From positions 545,450 through 609,449 of the forward strand of contig NZ_BMYZ01000003.1 of assembly GCF_014652535.1 (NCBI RefSeq): 64,000 bases of DNA, read 5' to 3'. Below the pieces are notes generated by a model that did not search any database, had not been told where the DNA came from, and saw nothing but the letters and a program-made list of their open reading frames with translations. Every line of letters begins with the position of its first letter. Within the stretch, counting starts at the first letter, position 1. Below, piece after piece: positions 58,101 to 64,000 of this stretch. Both the position numbers and the translations under genes were made by a program. This DNA comes from Cellvibrio zantedeschiae (GTDB taxonomy: Bacteria; Pseudomonadota; Gammaproteobacteria; Pseudomonadales; Cellvibrionaceae).

Positions 58101-60307
58101 CGTGACAAACCATCATAATCATTTACGATAGTTGCAACACCATCAACAGTGGTCGTTTTCAATCGACCAGCAGTATCATAAGTATTTGTTGTTGAGCGAT
58201 CATTTACTGCATCGCTAATGAGACTCACGCTGGCAGGAATTGAAGCTGCGTCCACCCATGTGCTGAGAGTAGAGGATGAAATAGGCATCGCGTAATTAAT
58301 TTCAGTTAGAACTCGGCCATCTGCATCATAAGTAAATGCGGTGGCCGCGCCTGTTGCATTTACTTTGGTGCTAATACGCCCTGCTACGTCATAAAAAAAG
58401 TAACTGCTGGCGCCTGTTGGATTTTGGGATATTCTTAGGCGGCCTGCATTATCATAAATGAAGCTAGTAATGCGATTGCTGGTGTTATCTGTACTAGTGA
58501 GGCTTGTGATTCGACCTTTGTTATCAATACTGGTAAATACACTCAAGCCAGATGCGCTATTAGTTACGGTAATTTGCGCGCTAGCATAAGTAGTGGTGGT
58601 TGTACCTTTCTCATTAACGACTTGGGTCTGACGACCCAATCCATCGTAAGTTGCGCTACTAAGAATTGTTTCTGTTGCACGAACTGCGATTGTTTGTAGT
58701 AATTGACCTTGCGCACTATAAACATATTTATTTACGTCGTTTGCCGTTGAGGCTATACCTAAACCACTGCTGTTAACGAGTGCGTATTGAGTTGTCTTTT
58801 GTAGATTTCCCCGTAAATCGTATTCGTACTCTGTAAGTTGAGTTTTAGTTTTATCTTGCGATGTAACCCAACTAACAAGATCAGTTTCAGAGAAGCTGGT
58901 GTTTGTGTAAGGTGCGCTGGAATATAGGATGACTTGTGATACCAAACCATTACTGTTGTAACGATTTTCGCTAACTCGACCTTCAGCACTGATGGTAAAA
59001 CGTAAATGGTTAGATGAATCGTATGCATAGCGCACTGTTTCAGCGCCTGATGGGCTAGTTAATGATGGTTGAGTGTAGCGGGTCTCGGTAAGCAGTTTAT
59101 TGGTGATTATATTGAATGTGCGAGTAATGGTATTACCTATTGCATCTACTTCGCTGGTTCGATTGCCGTTTGCATCATAACCATAAGTAATTTGGTTGCC
59201 GCGACCATCGGTAACAGTTTTCAGATTTCCATCACTGTCGTATGTATAACTGCTCGATTGCTTCACATTGTTTACGGAAGAAGATTCGACTTTTAACAAT
59301 TGAGAATTAGTTGTGTCGTAGGTGTATGTCCAAATGTCACCAGCAGCGTTAGTGACTGTTGTCGTTCCAGTGCCATAAGTAAAGCTCGTGAGGCCGCTAT
59401 AGTCACTAACTGTTTTTACTCTTCCAGTGGAGTCATATGTGAAGCTGGCATAAGTGCCGTCGGATTGTTGAATTTTTGAAAAGCGTGTACTGGTAGTGTC
59501 GGAATATGAGTAGGTGGTCGTGTAAACTTTACCATCAGTTTTAGTGTTATCGTTAGGTGTTAAGTCAGTTGTAACAGAGGCTAAGCGCTTGTAAACATCA
59601 TAGGCGTAATAGACTTGCATATTCAGAACGTTACCGCTTGTGCGGGTGTCGATTCGTTCTAATTTATTTAATCCATTACCTGAAGTGCCGTAAACAAATT
59701 CCATGGATTCCATGGTACGGATATCGCTTATTTTAGTGAGCTTATAACCATTAAATGTGAAATCAAAACCGTTTCCGCTTGTGTCCCTGGTATTTTTTAG
59801 CACGCCTGTTGATAGATAACGGTCTACAGTTCCACTGCTTCCTTCTGTCCATATAAATTCGTTGGTTAACGTGTCCCAAATAATTTTATCGTGAGCCCCA
59901 TCTCCTTCCGTGGATTTATAAGATGCGGATCCTGCATCCCAAGTGAATACCGCCTCGTGACCGTCGTCTGTTGCTCGTGTTAACAGACTGCCTACAGTGT
60001 TCAGCGTGCCTGATTTTAAATAAACACGACGCTCTCCCGCCCAGCGCCAACCATCAAGATCGCCATCCAGATAAAGTGATGATCGAGTCATATCAACTTT
60101 AGAGTTATATGTACGTAAGGCGCCTATATCGGCACCCATTCCAGATAGGGATTCGTCAAGAAATTGGACAGATAAATTACCGGTAGCAACATTTACATTT
60201 GCAACACCATTCGCTTGACCTAATAAGTGTGAATCTGCGGTAACTCCCATTCCGTTAGAGAGTGCATTCCACAAGCCAAGTCCATTTCCCGACACTATGC
60301 CGACCAT
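49136..60307 (-). CDS. Giant Rhs/YD-repeat polymorphic toxin with LysM module
   Basis: 3723 residues. After an N-terminal entry region (GLGLWNALSNGMGV...VATGNLSVQFLDESLSGMGADIGALRTYNSK), YD repeats (YDxxGR, YDxxGN types) run from about residue 200 to 2960. There is no signal peptide and no PAAR or VgrG domain. Near residue 3003-3062 lies a LysM-type module (YTVNTGDTLMGIAQSLFGDSSLWYLIADLN), then a hydrophobic Gly/Ala region (about 3100-3250). DEVVVTGYR at about 3427 resembles the VVTG-type pre-toxin motif. The last ~130 residues (FDIRAPQG...NAIRGTWIENSDSVNAAQYLSNLKNMSPQQAAANTWTGRMAAKYNF) look like a compact toxin domain I cannot name. AGGGGA precedes the ATG. A putative immunity gene overlaps the stop. 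Confidence 0.88.
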   Translation of the reverse strand: MVGIVSGNGLGLWNALSNGMGVTADSHLLGQANGVANVNVATGNLSVQFLDESLSGMGADIGALRTYNSKVDMTRSSLYLDGDLDGWRWAGERRVYLKSGTLNTVGSLLTRATDDGHEAVFTWDAGSASYKSTEGDGAHDKIIWDTLTNEFIWTEGSSGTVDRYLSTGVLKNTRDTSGNGFDFTFNGYKLTKISDIRTMESMEFVYGTSGNGLNKLERIDTRTSGNVLNMQVYYAYDVYKRLASVTTDLTPNDNTKTDGKVYTTTYSYSDTTSTRFSKIQQSDGTYASFTYDSTGRVKTVSDYSGLTSFTYGTGTTTVTNAAGDIWTYTYDTTNSQLLKVESSSVNNVKQSSSYTYDSDGNLKTVTDGRGNQITYGYDANGNRTSEVDAIGNTITRTFNIITNKLLTETRYTQPSLTSPSGAETVRYAYDSSNHLRFTISAEGRVSENRYNSNGLVSQVILYSSAPYTNTSFSETDLVSWVTSQDKTKTQLTEYEYDLRGNLQKTTQYALVNSSGLGIASTANDVNKYVYSAQGQLLQTIAVRATETILSSATYDGLGRQTQVVNEKGTTTTTYASAQITVTNSASGLSVFTSIDNKGRITSLTSTDNTSNRITSFIYDNAGRLRISQNPTGASSYFFYDVAGRISTKVNATGAATAFTYDADGRVLTEINYAMPISSSTLSTWVDAASIPASVSLISDAVNDRSTTNTYDTAGRLKTTTVDGVATIVNDYDGLSRLIQTTQSGRVTRYFYDRDGLLKGQLDAEKYLNENIYDSVGRLIKTLRYGNQVATVSTFDSMKAAVGAGDKLTTYYYYDAEGRPIGTVNEQGFLTETVYDSTNNNRQIIQYMTAVVTSDTATLATLKTPTVLAGIKETTTTNYDSFGRVDNIIGVDGSKSRNVYDSAGRLVRSIQADGTSDQRASRVQYNSFGDITGTVSGVGEVSLGETPSASAISTAITNYGTTVQFDAVGRKIAEFGPIQNGKPQTKTFLFYNTAGQLTYTVNALGEVAQTSYNSFGQVSSIRVYTNRISATITTGGLESNVTGYIVADSNTDAVVSTTYNKLGLAKEITDALGRKTTNNYTIYGQLNDSTTADGSATLLSYDLLGRVKDTTRDYLGLAAKTGVVYDGFGRIVDSYDANSHHTFTTYSDSGRTITVTDPMSRTRKIEVDAFGRTVKSYDGTTSGLFTAYNYDDANRKLTVTSIEGISVTTERTRTGEILKITDGKGGVITYSYTKDGKLFEVYDAKNIRTIKNEYYNSGSLYQSTDASGTVTRYDYDAADRVVSKTVNVTASLSEQIKTTYKFDGQGRKIQVTEGAGSATPSTTQYIYDKKGQIKQIIIDPKSINTFNDNPNGLELSTKFTYDEVGNTTLVEKGSLSSTSQQVTLYTFDKLGRKIKEQVDPYGLLNLTTDYKYDSQGNLTRIIDANRNSTWFMYNDSNQKIRQIDALGGVTTFNYDKNASLIQTRQLATLIDATGLSTLSGLDIVPPTFAPAFTPTLDAANDRRTFTINDNDNRVRFTISAKNATEWLVTENIYDKNNNVFELRAYDKSLSTTTIDAMSGAQATNERSSITVAEVVTALGQLGYATNGTGSNTRITVYEYDANNRQIKTTLPGYYSPLTGQVTALSTPGSFQRTIEVTYDSAGRAVRNSISTGPNATDRIVQFKTYDAVGREIYDIDGLGYATQKTYDALGNIRSVTRYGDLNSVISGTPTLGTAPNLYWSTADIASKLLGKIGRTVSYDYDNAGRVKTVTQPETGLTNYVSKDQTKATNDLINASSNPAYSSKSVTSYFYDDMGNITQQSSTIDLNGTKADTYSYYDKAGRKIWSVDTLGYGTKTDYDSMGNVRRVVEYANPLSASAFSAINRTTPPSFTTSTLDRTTETEYDLQGRVSIVRRVMNGTLTLVNTKNYNAFNEVTKSWDANNNLTQFEYNKLGKTTKITEPTREVAGLSGDVFINRINDATPITEYEYDAFGQLKKETRSTKSGVNLIGSSFSIIHEYDHAGNETKTIDAVGSISESMFDYNGRIVKQTQAISVSNATADINYSYNIERRFEYDAVGRQTITLDVFNDQSGNTGQINSFTGTKKVAGQVNVYNGYGEVTEERKVWGLSTDATSIITSPSYYNNNALINSYSYDTAGRVQYKQSAEGYTYFYYDLLGRVTRTEQRGSIQSVTAETRVTENYYDKAGHLLVQRLPQFLATANDGTSNTTLKTPMVVQTTDRWGNVLTRTDAAQTTTTYTYNQDNQLKIEQFTANPVLQLNATDTFKSIQVTRTTNYDLLGRVTTTVESAKDLSNNSTVERTSATNSYNKAGQLTKTIDATNVTLEYIYDAYGNRVGTKDAVGHVTVDQFNNNNQIISHSLLRNGSLNEYKSGDAVTPTSVLLASYQYDQAGRRYSEADYASYGAVGNYQYYQFDERGNILINRSKEGSSHHYNYDELSNKVSDKLFSSAGASTTINEWSYRDRTNIYDYKDYLTDRIQSRKVNGDSNQSYNYTYNDFGQLSIEQNANSPTLGKVEYSYWGNGLQKSVIESTSVVSRYNSIYSYPGTTVTLTSNDYTTTFSKSSLYYFDIRGNRTAENNLAGSSVTAFTITQNVTGQPTTYQNIAAQSSSSGDSWIYYKYDAQNRLTDVTSPASNMNNGAPHTSANLSTLHYEYDEWGNRRRINSTYALPDTTALLNKTEWFKYDNANRVLVESGVLVGNDVGANESQGVVYSYVAGKRASQEAFKGKASWWTIGYGTYFANDYLLTSFTYNDLGQVKETNQSIKRKSLTSTSLDAELSASVTTNYEQQQGYSTTKYTDLVRQTNDYDTRSFKILSTTYNANSNYTNYSSATLKKSDSTYTKDGALKTQTIRETINNRIDTITTNTYTTSGDIDNYTTDIYDTSSSSNTKKFTNTYNYQYVNTYAGRQVSSITARTGQSGTADGSTTNTYDIRGRLTSATITTINNNKTEYIYRNLSYNTAGQVLLRSDRASSSGNTQTQSYFYAPTGGDLANIGNFGQDISPLSSVYTAGDTPSAYTVNTGDTLMGIAQSLFGDSSLWYLIADLNSLSMGPTDTFSGADIGRSLRIPNNDKVIGNTSTNFKPYNNTEVIGDLTPSPTLLPPPKAKGCNAIASIIMVVVAVVVTVYTAGAAGAYFGAGTSSGLTVLGGGIANATAAQLAATFAGAMVGGFVGSVASQAVGVALGVQDKINFRQAASSGLTAGFSAGAGAWLNGASWATKGVELGKLNNLGNLARGAASYVGAYSSNKIAGLETHFNWADMAASSISSGLMGSKAGNNLTKALGGIGGEFGTNVVGNFLGSTANATLNRLAHGGGSLNSSDWGKMAADAFGNALASKVVQLAIPRVDGGGGAGSPANQVNWDDIGNDPFGVVQSSSGSSGGTQALAMSSGNAGADALKATAVAKQAKDESYITDVRDVVSNQYDLVDEVVVTGYRDGSESTGYVNHAVHAPYNPNFWGDKKPKPYVAPQMLSMGRVLTDVGLLTIGGTVGGVAGAAVKLGGYTGAALSGYIAGGVGDLAVQGGNNVLYALSNGNLGRSGFDKTEFAISTTLGAALGPVAKSLGDAKTAISGLLSRETGGATNSSLTARVDVADDFIRTDLNSGTTQLRYLDPESHGLIMNVDRDGILGFDIRAPQGGSLMSDASGTDMFVSGMQRLEREGVQVNAIRGTWIENSDSVNAAQYLSNLKNMSPQQAAANTWTGRMAAKYNFTNVGTPETSYGVTTTLFRKK

Positions 60308-60661
60308 TTCAATCCCCTATTAATCCTGTAAATTTTTTATTAATGAATCCTTTTTATCTGGCTAGATTTCCATGGGATAAATTTAATCAGCACCCCACTA
60401 TGTATCTTTTAAGTCAGCAAAATAAAAAGTAAAAAATACCGTAGTAACACTATGTTTCTATATATCCATCGGAATAAGGAAAAGTTTAGGGAAATTTAAA
60501 AATATTTTTTTATGCTGCTTTTTTTGCAAAAAAGTGATGCTTTTTTTTAAAAAGTAGGATTACTATTGCGCCATTTTTCCGTTATTGAACTTTTGTTTAA
60601 GCAAATAATTAAGATTTTATTGGATTTTTTGACGGCACTTTGGGATGTTAAGGAGCTTGGT
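60308..60661. other. Divergent promoter region between the Rhs toxin and the CBM6/PA14 protein
   Basis: 354 bp, strongly AT-rich with several homopolymer A/T runs around 60505-60555. It must carry the promoters of both giant genes. No terminator, clear inverted repeat or recognisable operator is visible. Confidence 0.45.
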
Positions 60662-63600
60662 ATGATAGGAAAGATAGGTTTTACCGGTCTGAAAAATAAG
60701 GAAGTATTATTTAATTTTCTAAATAGGTTCTTGGGGATAATAATTGGTTTTTTGTTGATTCTCCCGTGTGCGTACGCTCAACTTCCTCCTACTGTTTCCT
60801 TGGGCTCCCCAATAAGTCAGTCGGGAACCGGTGGAGAAAAGTACTATTTTGGTGAGTATCCATCGCTATATATCAATGCATATGCAAGTGACAGTGACGG
60901 ATCCATTGTCAAGCTTGAGTACTATGTGAATGACGTACTCTATTCAACGGGTCCAGTTTCGGGAACTCTTATATCCTGGAATCCACCTAGCCCTGGTATA
61001 TATACGGTTTATGCGATTGCTTATGATAATAGTGGTTTAAGTACAAAATCTGAAACACGCGAATTTCGAATTACGCCGGCCGATGGTTCACCTTTGGTGG
61101 TATTAGCTTCACCGAAGAACGCATCAGCATCATGTATTGTCGGTCAATCATTTACTATTGCTGGGTTGGTTTACAGGGGTACATCTAATGTTGTAAAGGT
61201 GGAGTTCAAAGTAAATAGCCAAGTTATAGGAACAGATCTAACTTTAACTACAGACCCTAATAGAGCTAGTGTATGGCTACCCCCAAGTGCCGGCACATAT
61301 CTGATTAATGTTTCTGTGTACGACCAAAACGGTCACGTAAGTACTACACCAACAGTGAATTTGACGTGTGCCTTATCAGGTAGCTCCTCGTCGAGGTCTT
61401 CCAGTCTTTCCAGTGCATTAGCAAGTAGTTCATCGCTAAATTCTTCGCTTTCATCGCGCAGTGCAAGCTCATTGGCTGGTAGTTCTGCGTCAAGCTCCTC
61501 CAAGTCATCTAGCTATTCGAGTAATGTTAGTTCGGTAGCAAACAGCGTTATCTCCAGCTCGATATCGAGTAGCGCCTCGTCAAAAATATCGAGTAATTCC
61601 AGTTCAATGATGAGCAGCGCAGCTGCCAGTTCCATATCGAGCAGCTCTTCCAATTCTTTTGCTTCTAGCTCGATGGCTAGCAGCCTATCTAGTGGCGTTT
61701 CTTCTAGCAGCGGACCAACGGTTCTTTCTTTACCGGCAACTATTCAGGCGGAAAATTATGCGACTATGTATGGTGTTTGGAACGAAGACACCACAGACGT
61801 TGGCGGTGGCAAAGACACTGGAAATATTAATACCGGTGATTGGATGTCTTACACAAATTACAGCCTGAATATTCCAATCACGGGAAGCTATAAAATAACG
61901 TATCGTGTTGCCAGTCCCAATAGCGACACTATCCTTGGATTAAGAGAAGCTAGTACGGAAAACATTTTAGATACTGTACCAGTTCCTAATACAGGAGGAT
62001 GGCAGGCTTGGGTGAATGTCGAGCGTACTGTTACGCTCACGCAGGGGCAGCACAGCTTTAAAATTTTTGGAAATGTTGGAGGATTCAATGTTAATTGGTT
62101 TAAAGTTGAATATATAATTCCTACTGCGTCTGTAACAATACAAGCTGAAAGTTATAAAAGTATGTATTTTGTTTGGGAGCAAAATACACAGGATGTCGGC
62201 GGGGGGCAGCACGTTACTGATTTTTCCAGTACAGATTGGCTGTCGTACGACAACACAGTAGTTACAGCGCCTGTAACAGGTAATTATTTAATTACATATA
62301 GAGTCGCAACTACCAATAGCACATCGAGTATTGAACTTAGGGAGATCAGCGGAAACACCTTAATCGATACTACGATAGCAATTCCAAATACTGGGTCTTG
62401 GCAAACGTGGGTTGATGTAACACGTGTGGTAACCTTAGCTCAAGGAAATCATAGCTTTAAACTGGTGTCGCTATCTGGAAATATCAATATTAATTGGTTC
62501 CGAGTTGATAACGTTAGCTTGGTAGTTTCATCTTCGTCTTCTTCGAATAGTGTTGGGTCGAGCTCTTCGTTGTCGTCGATTGGTGTAAGTTCAAGCATTA
62601 GTAGTTCTGCATCAAGCTCTTCTAAGTCATCTAGTGCTACTTCAACAAGCAGCAGTGTCACGAGCACAGTTTCAAGCGCTTCTTCTTCGAAATCTTCAAA
62701 TGCTTTCAGTTCGTTAGTGAGTAGTTCCTCGTCAAGCAGTGCTCCGGTATCGAGTGGTTCTTCCTCTAGATCTTCAACTTTTTCGAGTTCGCTAGTGAGT
62801 AGCTCCTCATCGGTTAGTAATTCACTATCAAGCAATTCTTCATCAATCTCTTCGAGTGTTTCTAGTGCATTAACGGCTAGCGCTGCGTCGAGCTTTTCCA
62901 AGTCTTCCAGCCTGTCCAGTGCGACAAGTTCCTCGCCCACAAATTATGTTACTGGCTTGAAGGGTAAATATTTCGGGTACGATCAGTCAAGCAATGGAAA
63001 CATCGATTTGACAAATGTTTCTCAGGTTGTTTCGATAATAAATTCAAAATCTCCAGATGCTACCTTCATTGCTACGACACTCAATTATGGTCCCGGTACC
63101 CTGCACTTAGGGCAAACGAATAATCTTCAGTTATTTTTAAAATCTGATGCTGCATCATTGAACACTGATCCTGGCAACACAAGTGATGCCATATTATTTT
63201 TAGCTGGGAAAATTCAGCTAGACGTCGGGTCTTATACATTCCGAGTAAGAGCTGACGATGGTTATAGTATTAGAGTCGATGGATTAGTGGTTGCAGAATA
63301 CAATGGCAATCAATCCGCAACTACCCGTACGCATACGGTGTTTACAATATCGCAAGGTGGGTTACACAATATCGAGATCATTTATTGGGATTCAGTTCAC
63401 GGTCATGAGCTAGGTATTGAAATCGCCAATAATACTGGCGTTTATACTTATCTTGGAGGAGCAAGTCTTTTATATGACCCTAGTGTGAACATTCCAGCCA
63501 CAAATAATTCAAGTTCAGCATCAAGTAGCAACTTATCGAGCTCAGTGGCAAATAGTTCTTCATCAAGATCTTCTAGTAATTCTAGTCTTGCGGTGAGCAG

Positions 63601-64000
63601 TGCAACCTCTAGCTTTTTATCTAGTGGCTCTTCCAAATCCTCAAATGTTTCTAGTTCGATTTTGAGTAGTTCATCTTCAAAGTTTTCTAGTGTTTCCAGT
63701 GCAGCTATCAGTAATGCTTCGTCTAGTTTTGTATCAAGTTCTTCTTCTAGGTTTTCGAGTTTTTCCAGCGCAGTAATGAGTAGTTCGTCTTTCATGTCTT
63801 CGAGTGTCTATAGCTCATTAACAAGTAACTCTTCTTCGAAGTCTTCCAGCGTGTCTAGTGCGGTATCAAGTTCATTAGTCAGTAGCGCTGCTGCCCCAGT
63901 TGCACCAGCAGGAGTCTCGATTGAACTGACTTCACCTGAGAGCTACGCGGTCGATAACTATTTGCTTAATCAGCAGGTGTCGTTAACTGCACGTATTACC
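60662..64000 (+). CDS. Giant secreted CBM6/PA14 polyserine-linker protein, N-terminal part
   Basis: 1113 residues in the window; the frame is open to the right edge. Start ATG at 60662 with AAGGAG upstream. Signal peptide ending LLILPCAYA (cleavage near residue 39). Then two Ig-like modules (about 40-140 and 143-240), a polyserine linker (240-350), two CBM6 modules (355-480 and 485-620; IQAENYATMYGVWNEDT and IQAESYKSMYFVWEQNT), a second polyserine linker (620-760), a PA14-like module (762-940; RVRADDGYSIRVDGLVVAEYNG), a third polyserine linker, then a new Ig-like start. Such linkers are characteristic of Cellvibrio polysaccharide enzymes. No catalytic domain is seen yet; it may lie outside the window. 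Confidence 0.88.
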   Translation, partial: MIGKIGFTGLKNKEVLFNFLNRFLGIIIGFLLILPCAYAQLPPTVSLGSPISQSGTGGEKYYFGEYPSLYINAYASDSDGSIVKLEYYVNDVLYSTGPVSGTLISWNPPSPGIYTVYAIAYDNSGLSTKSETREFRITPADGSPLVVLASPKNASASCIVGQSFTIAGLVYRGTSNVVKVEFKVNSQVIGTDLTLTTDPNRASVWLPPSAGTYLINVSVYDQNGHVSTTPTVNLTCALSGSSSSRSSSLSSALASSSSLNSSLSSRSASSLAGSSASSSSKSSSYSSNVSSVANSVISSSISSSASSKISSNSSSMMSSAAASSISSSSSNSFASSSMASSLSSGVSSSSGPTVLSLPATIQAENYATMYGVWNEDTTDVGGGKDTGNINTGDWMSYTNYSLNIPITGSYKITYRVASPNSDTILGLREASTENILDTVPVPNTGGWQAWVNVERTVTLTQGQHSFKIFGNVGGFNVNWFKVEYIIPTASVTIQAESYKSMYFVWEQNTQDVGGGQHVTDFSSTDWLSYDNTVVTAPVTGNYLITYRVATTNSTSSIELREISGNTLIDTTIAIPNTGSWQTWVDVTRVVTLAQGNHSFKLVSLSGNININWFRVDNVSLVVSSSSSSNSVGSSSSLSSIGVSSSISSSASSSSKSSSATSTSSSVTSTVSSASSSKSSNAFSSLVSSSSSSSAPVSSGSSSRSSTFSSSLVSSSSSVSNSLSSNSSSISSSVSSALTASAASSFSKSSSLSSATSSSPTNYVTGLKGKYFGYDQSSNGNIDLTNVSQVVSIINSKSPDATFIATTLNYGPGTLHLGQTNNLQLFLKSDAASLNTDPGNTSDAILFLAGKIQLDVGSYTFRVRADDGYSIRVDGLVVAEYNGNQSATTRTHTVFTISQGGLHNIEIIYWDSVHGHELGIEIANNTGVYTYLGGASLLYDPSVNIPATNNSSSASSSNLSSSVANSSSSRSSSNSSLAVSSATSSFLSSGSSKSSNVSSSILSSSSSKFSSVSSAAISNASSSFVSSSSSRFSSFSSAVMSSSSFMSSSVYSSLTSNSSSKSSSVSSAVSSSLVSSAAAPVAPAGVSIELTSPESYAVDNYLLNQQVSLTARIT

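Noticed and set aside
49136..60307. Possible CRISPR or tandem DNA repeats inside the Rhs gene
   Set aside because: The regularity comes from protein-level YD repeats; the DNA units vary in sequence and length and there are no spacers.
62449..63795. Two long minus-strand open frames (62449-62940 and 63448-63795) rich in Leu, Glu and Asp
   Set aside because: They are the antisense of the polyserine linkers of the plus-strand protein; the biased Ser codons on the plus strand produce Leu/Glu/Asp runs on the other.

Overview
The window looks like a chromosomal segment of a free-living, polysaccharide-degrading gammaproteobacterium, most likely Cellvibrio or a close relative (Cellvibrionaceae). 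The evidence is a GH9 cellulase lipoprotein with a serine-rich linker, a very large secreted CBM6/PA14 protein with long polyserine linkers, PEP-CTERM proteins, and Pseudomonas-type gene order (yicC-rph, crc-pyrE, argB-algC-coaBC-radC-rpmBG, metK-ArsR/methyltransferase regulator-tktA-pgk). The genus is an inference from gene content, not from a search.

Layout. 1-2351 (minus): the end of a type III/flagellar-type export-gate operon (FliQ/SctS, FliR/SctT, FlhB/SctU, start of FlhA/SctV), tightly coupled but with no FliP/SctR gene in front. 2352-3420: an AT-rich, gene-poor stretch holding what looks like a decayed IS21-type istB. 3421-19050: housekeeping block with YicC, RNase PH, a small membrane-bound XRE regulator operon, Crc, PyrE, SlmA, ArgB, a membrane-anchored AlgC, CoaBC, a CadC-like transmembrane regulator, RadC, L28 and L33. 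19150-22085: two PEP-CTERM proteins flanking an HDOD protein. 22363-23175: MutM. 23231-28377 (minus): metF, ahcY, metK and an ArsR-methyltransferase regulator (SahR-like), i.e. the activated-methyl cycle. 28930-32599: transketolase and phosphoglycerate kinase.

32678-48768 is a looser accessory region: NUDIX hydrolase, secreted esterase, a saccharopine-dehydrogenase-like/DUF2269/DoxX-like operon, methyltransferase, AlkB, ChrA, DUF900 lipoprotein, GH9 cellulase, RecQ, Tat phosphotriesterase-like protein, amidase lipoprotein and a decayed XRE remnant. 48888-60307 (minus) is a 3723-residue YD-repeat (Rhs-type) polymorphic toxin with a LysM module and a C-terminal toxin-like tail, overlapping a small downstream gene that is the obvious immunity candidate. 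60662-64000 (plus) is the first 1113 residues of a divergent giant extracellular protein that continues past the window.

The least explained signals are: (i) the Rhs/LysM protein and its small partner; (ii) a family of intergenic hairpin cassettes whose stems differ in sequence but keep an A-N-GGA-T hexaloop like the known CsrA/RsmA target; (iii) a shared TGTCGCTT-type motif upstream of both PEP-CTERM genes; (iv) a perfect 24-bp palindrome in front of the SahR-like gene; and (v) an export-gate operon that starts at FliQ.
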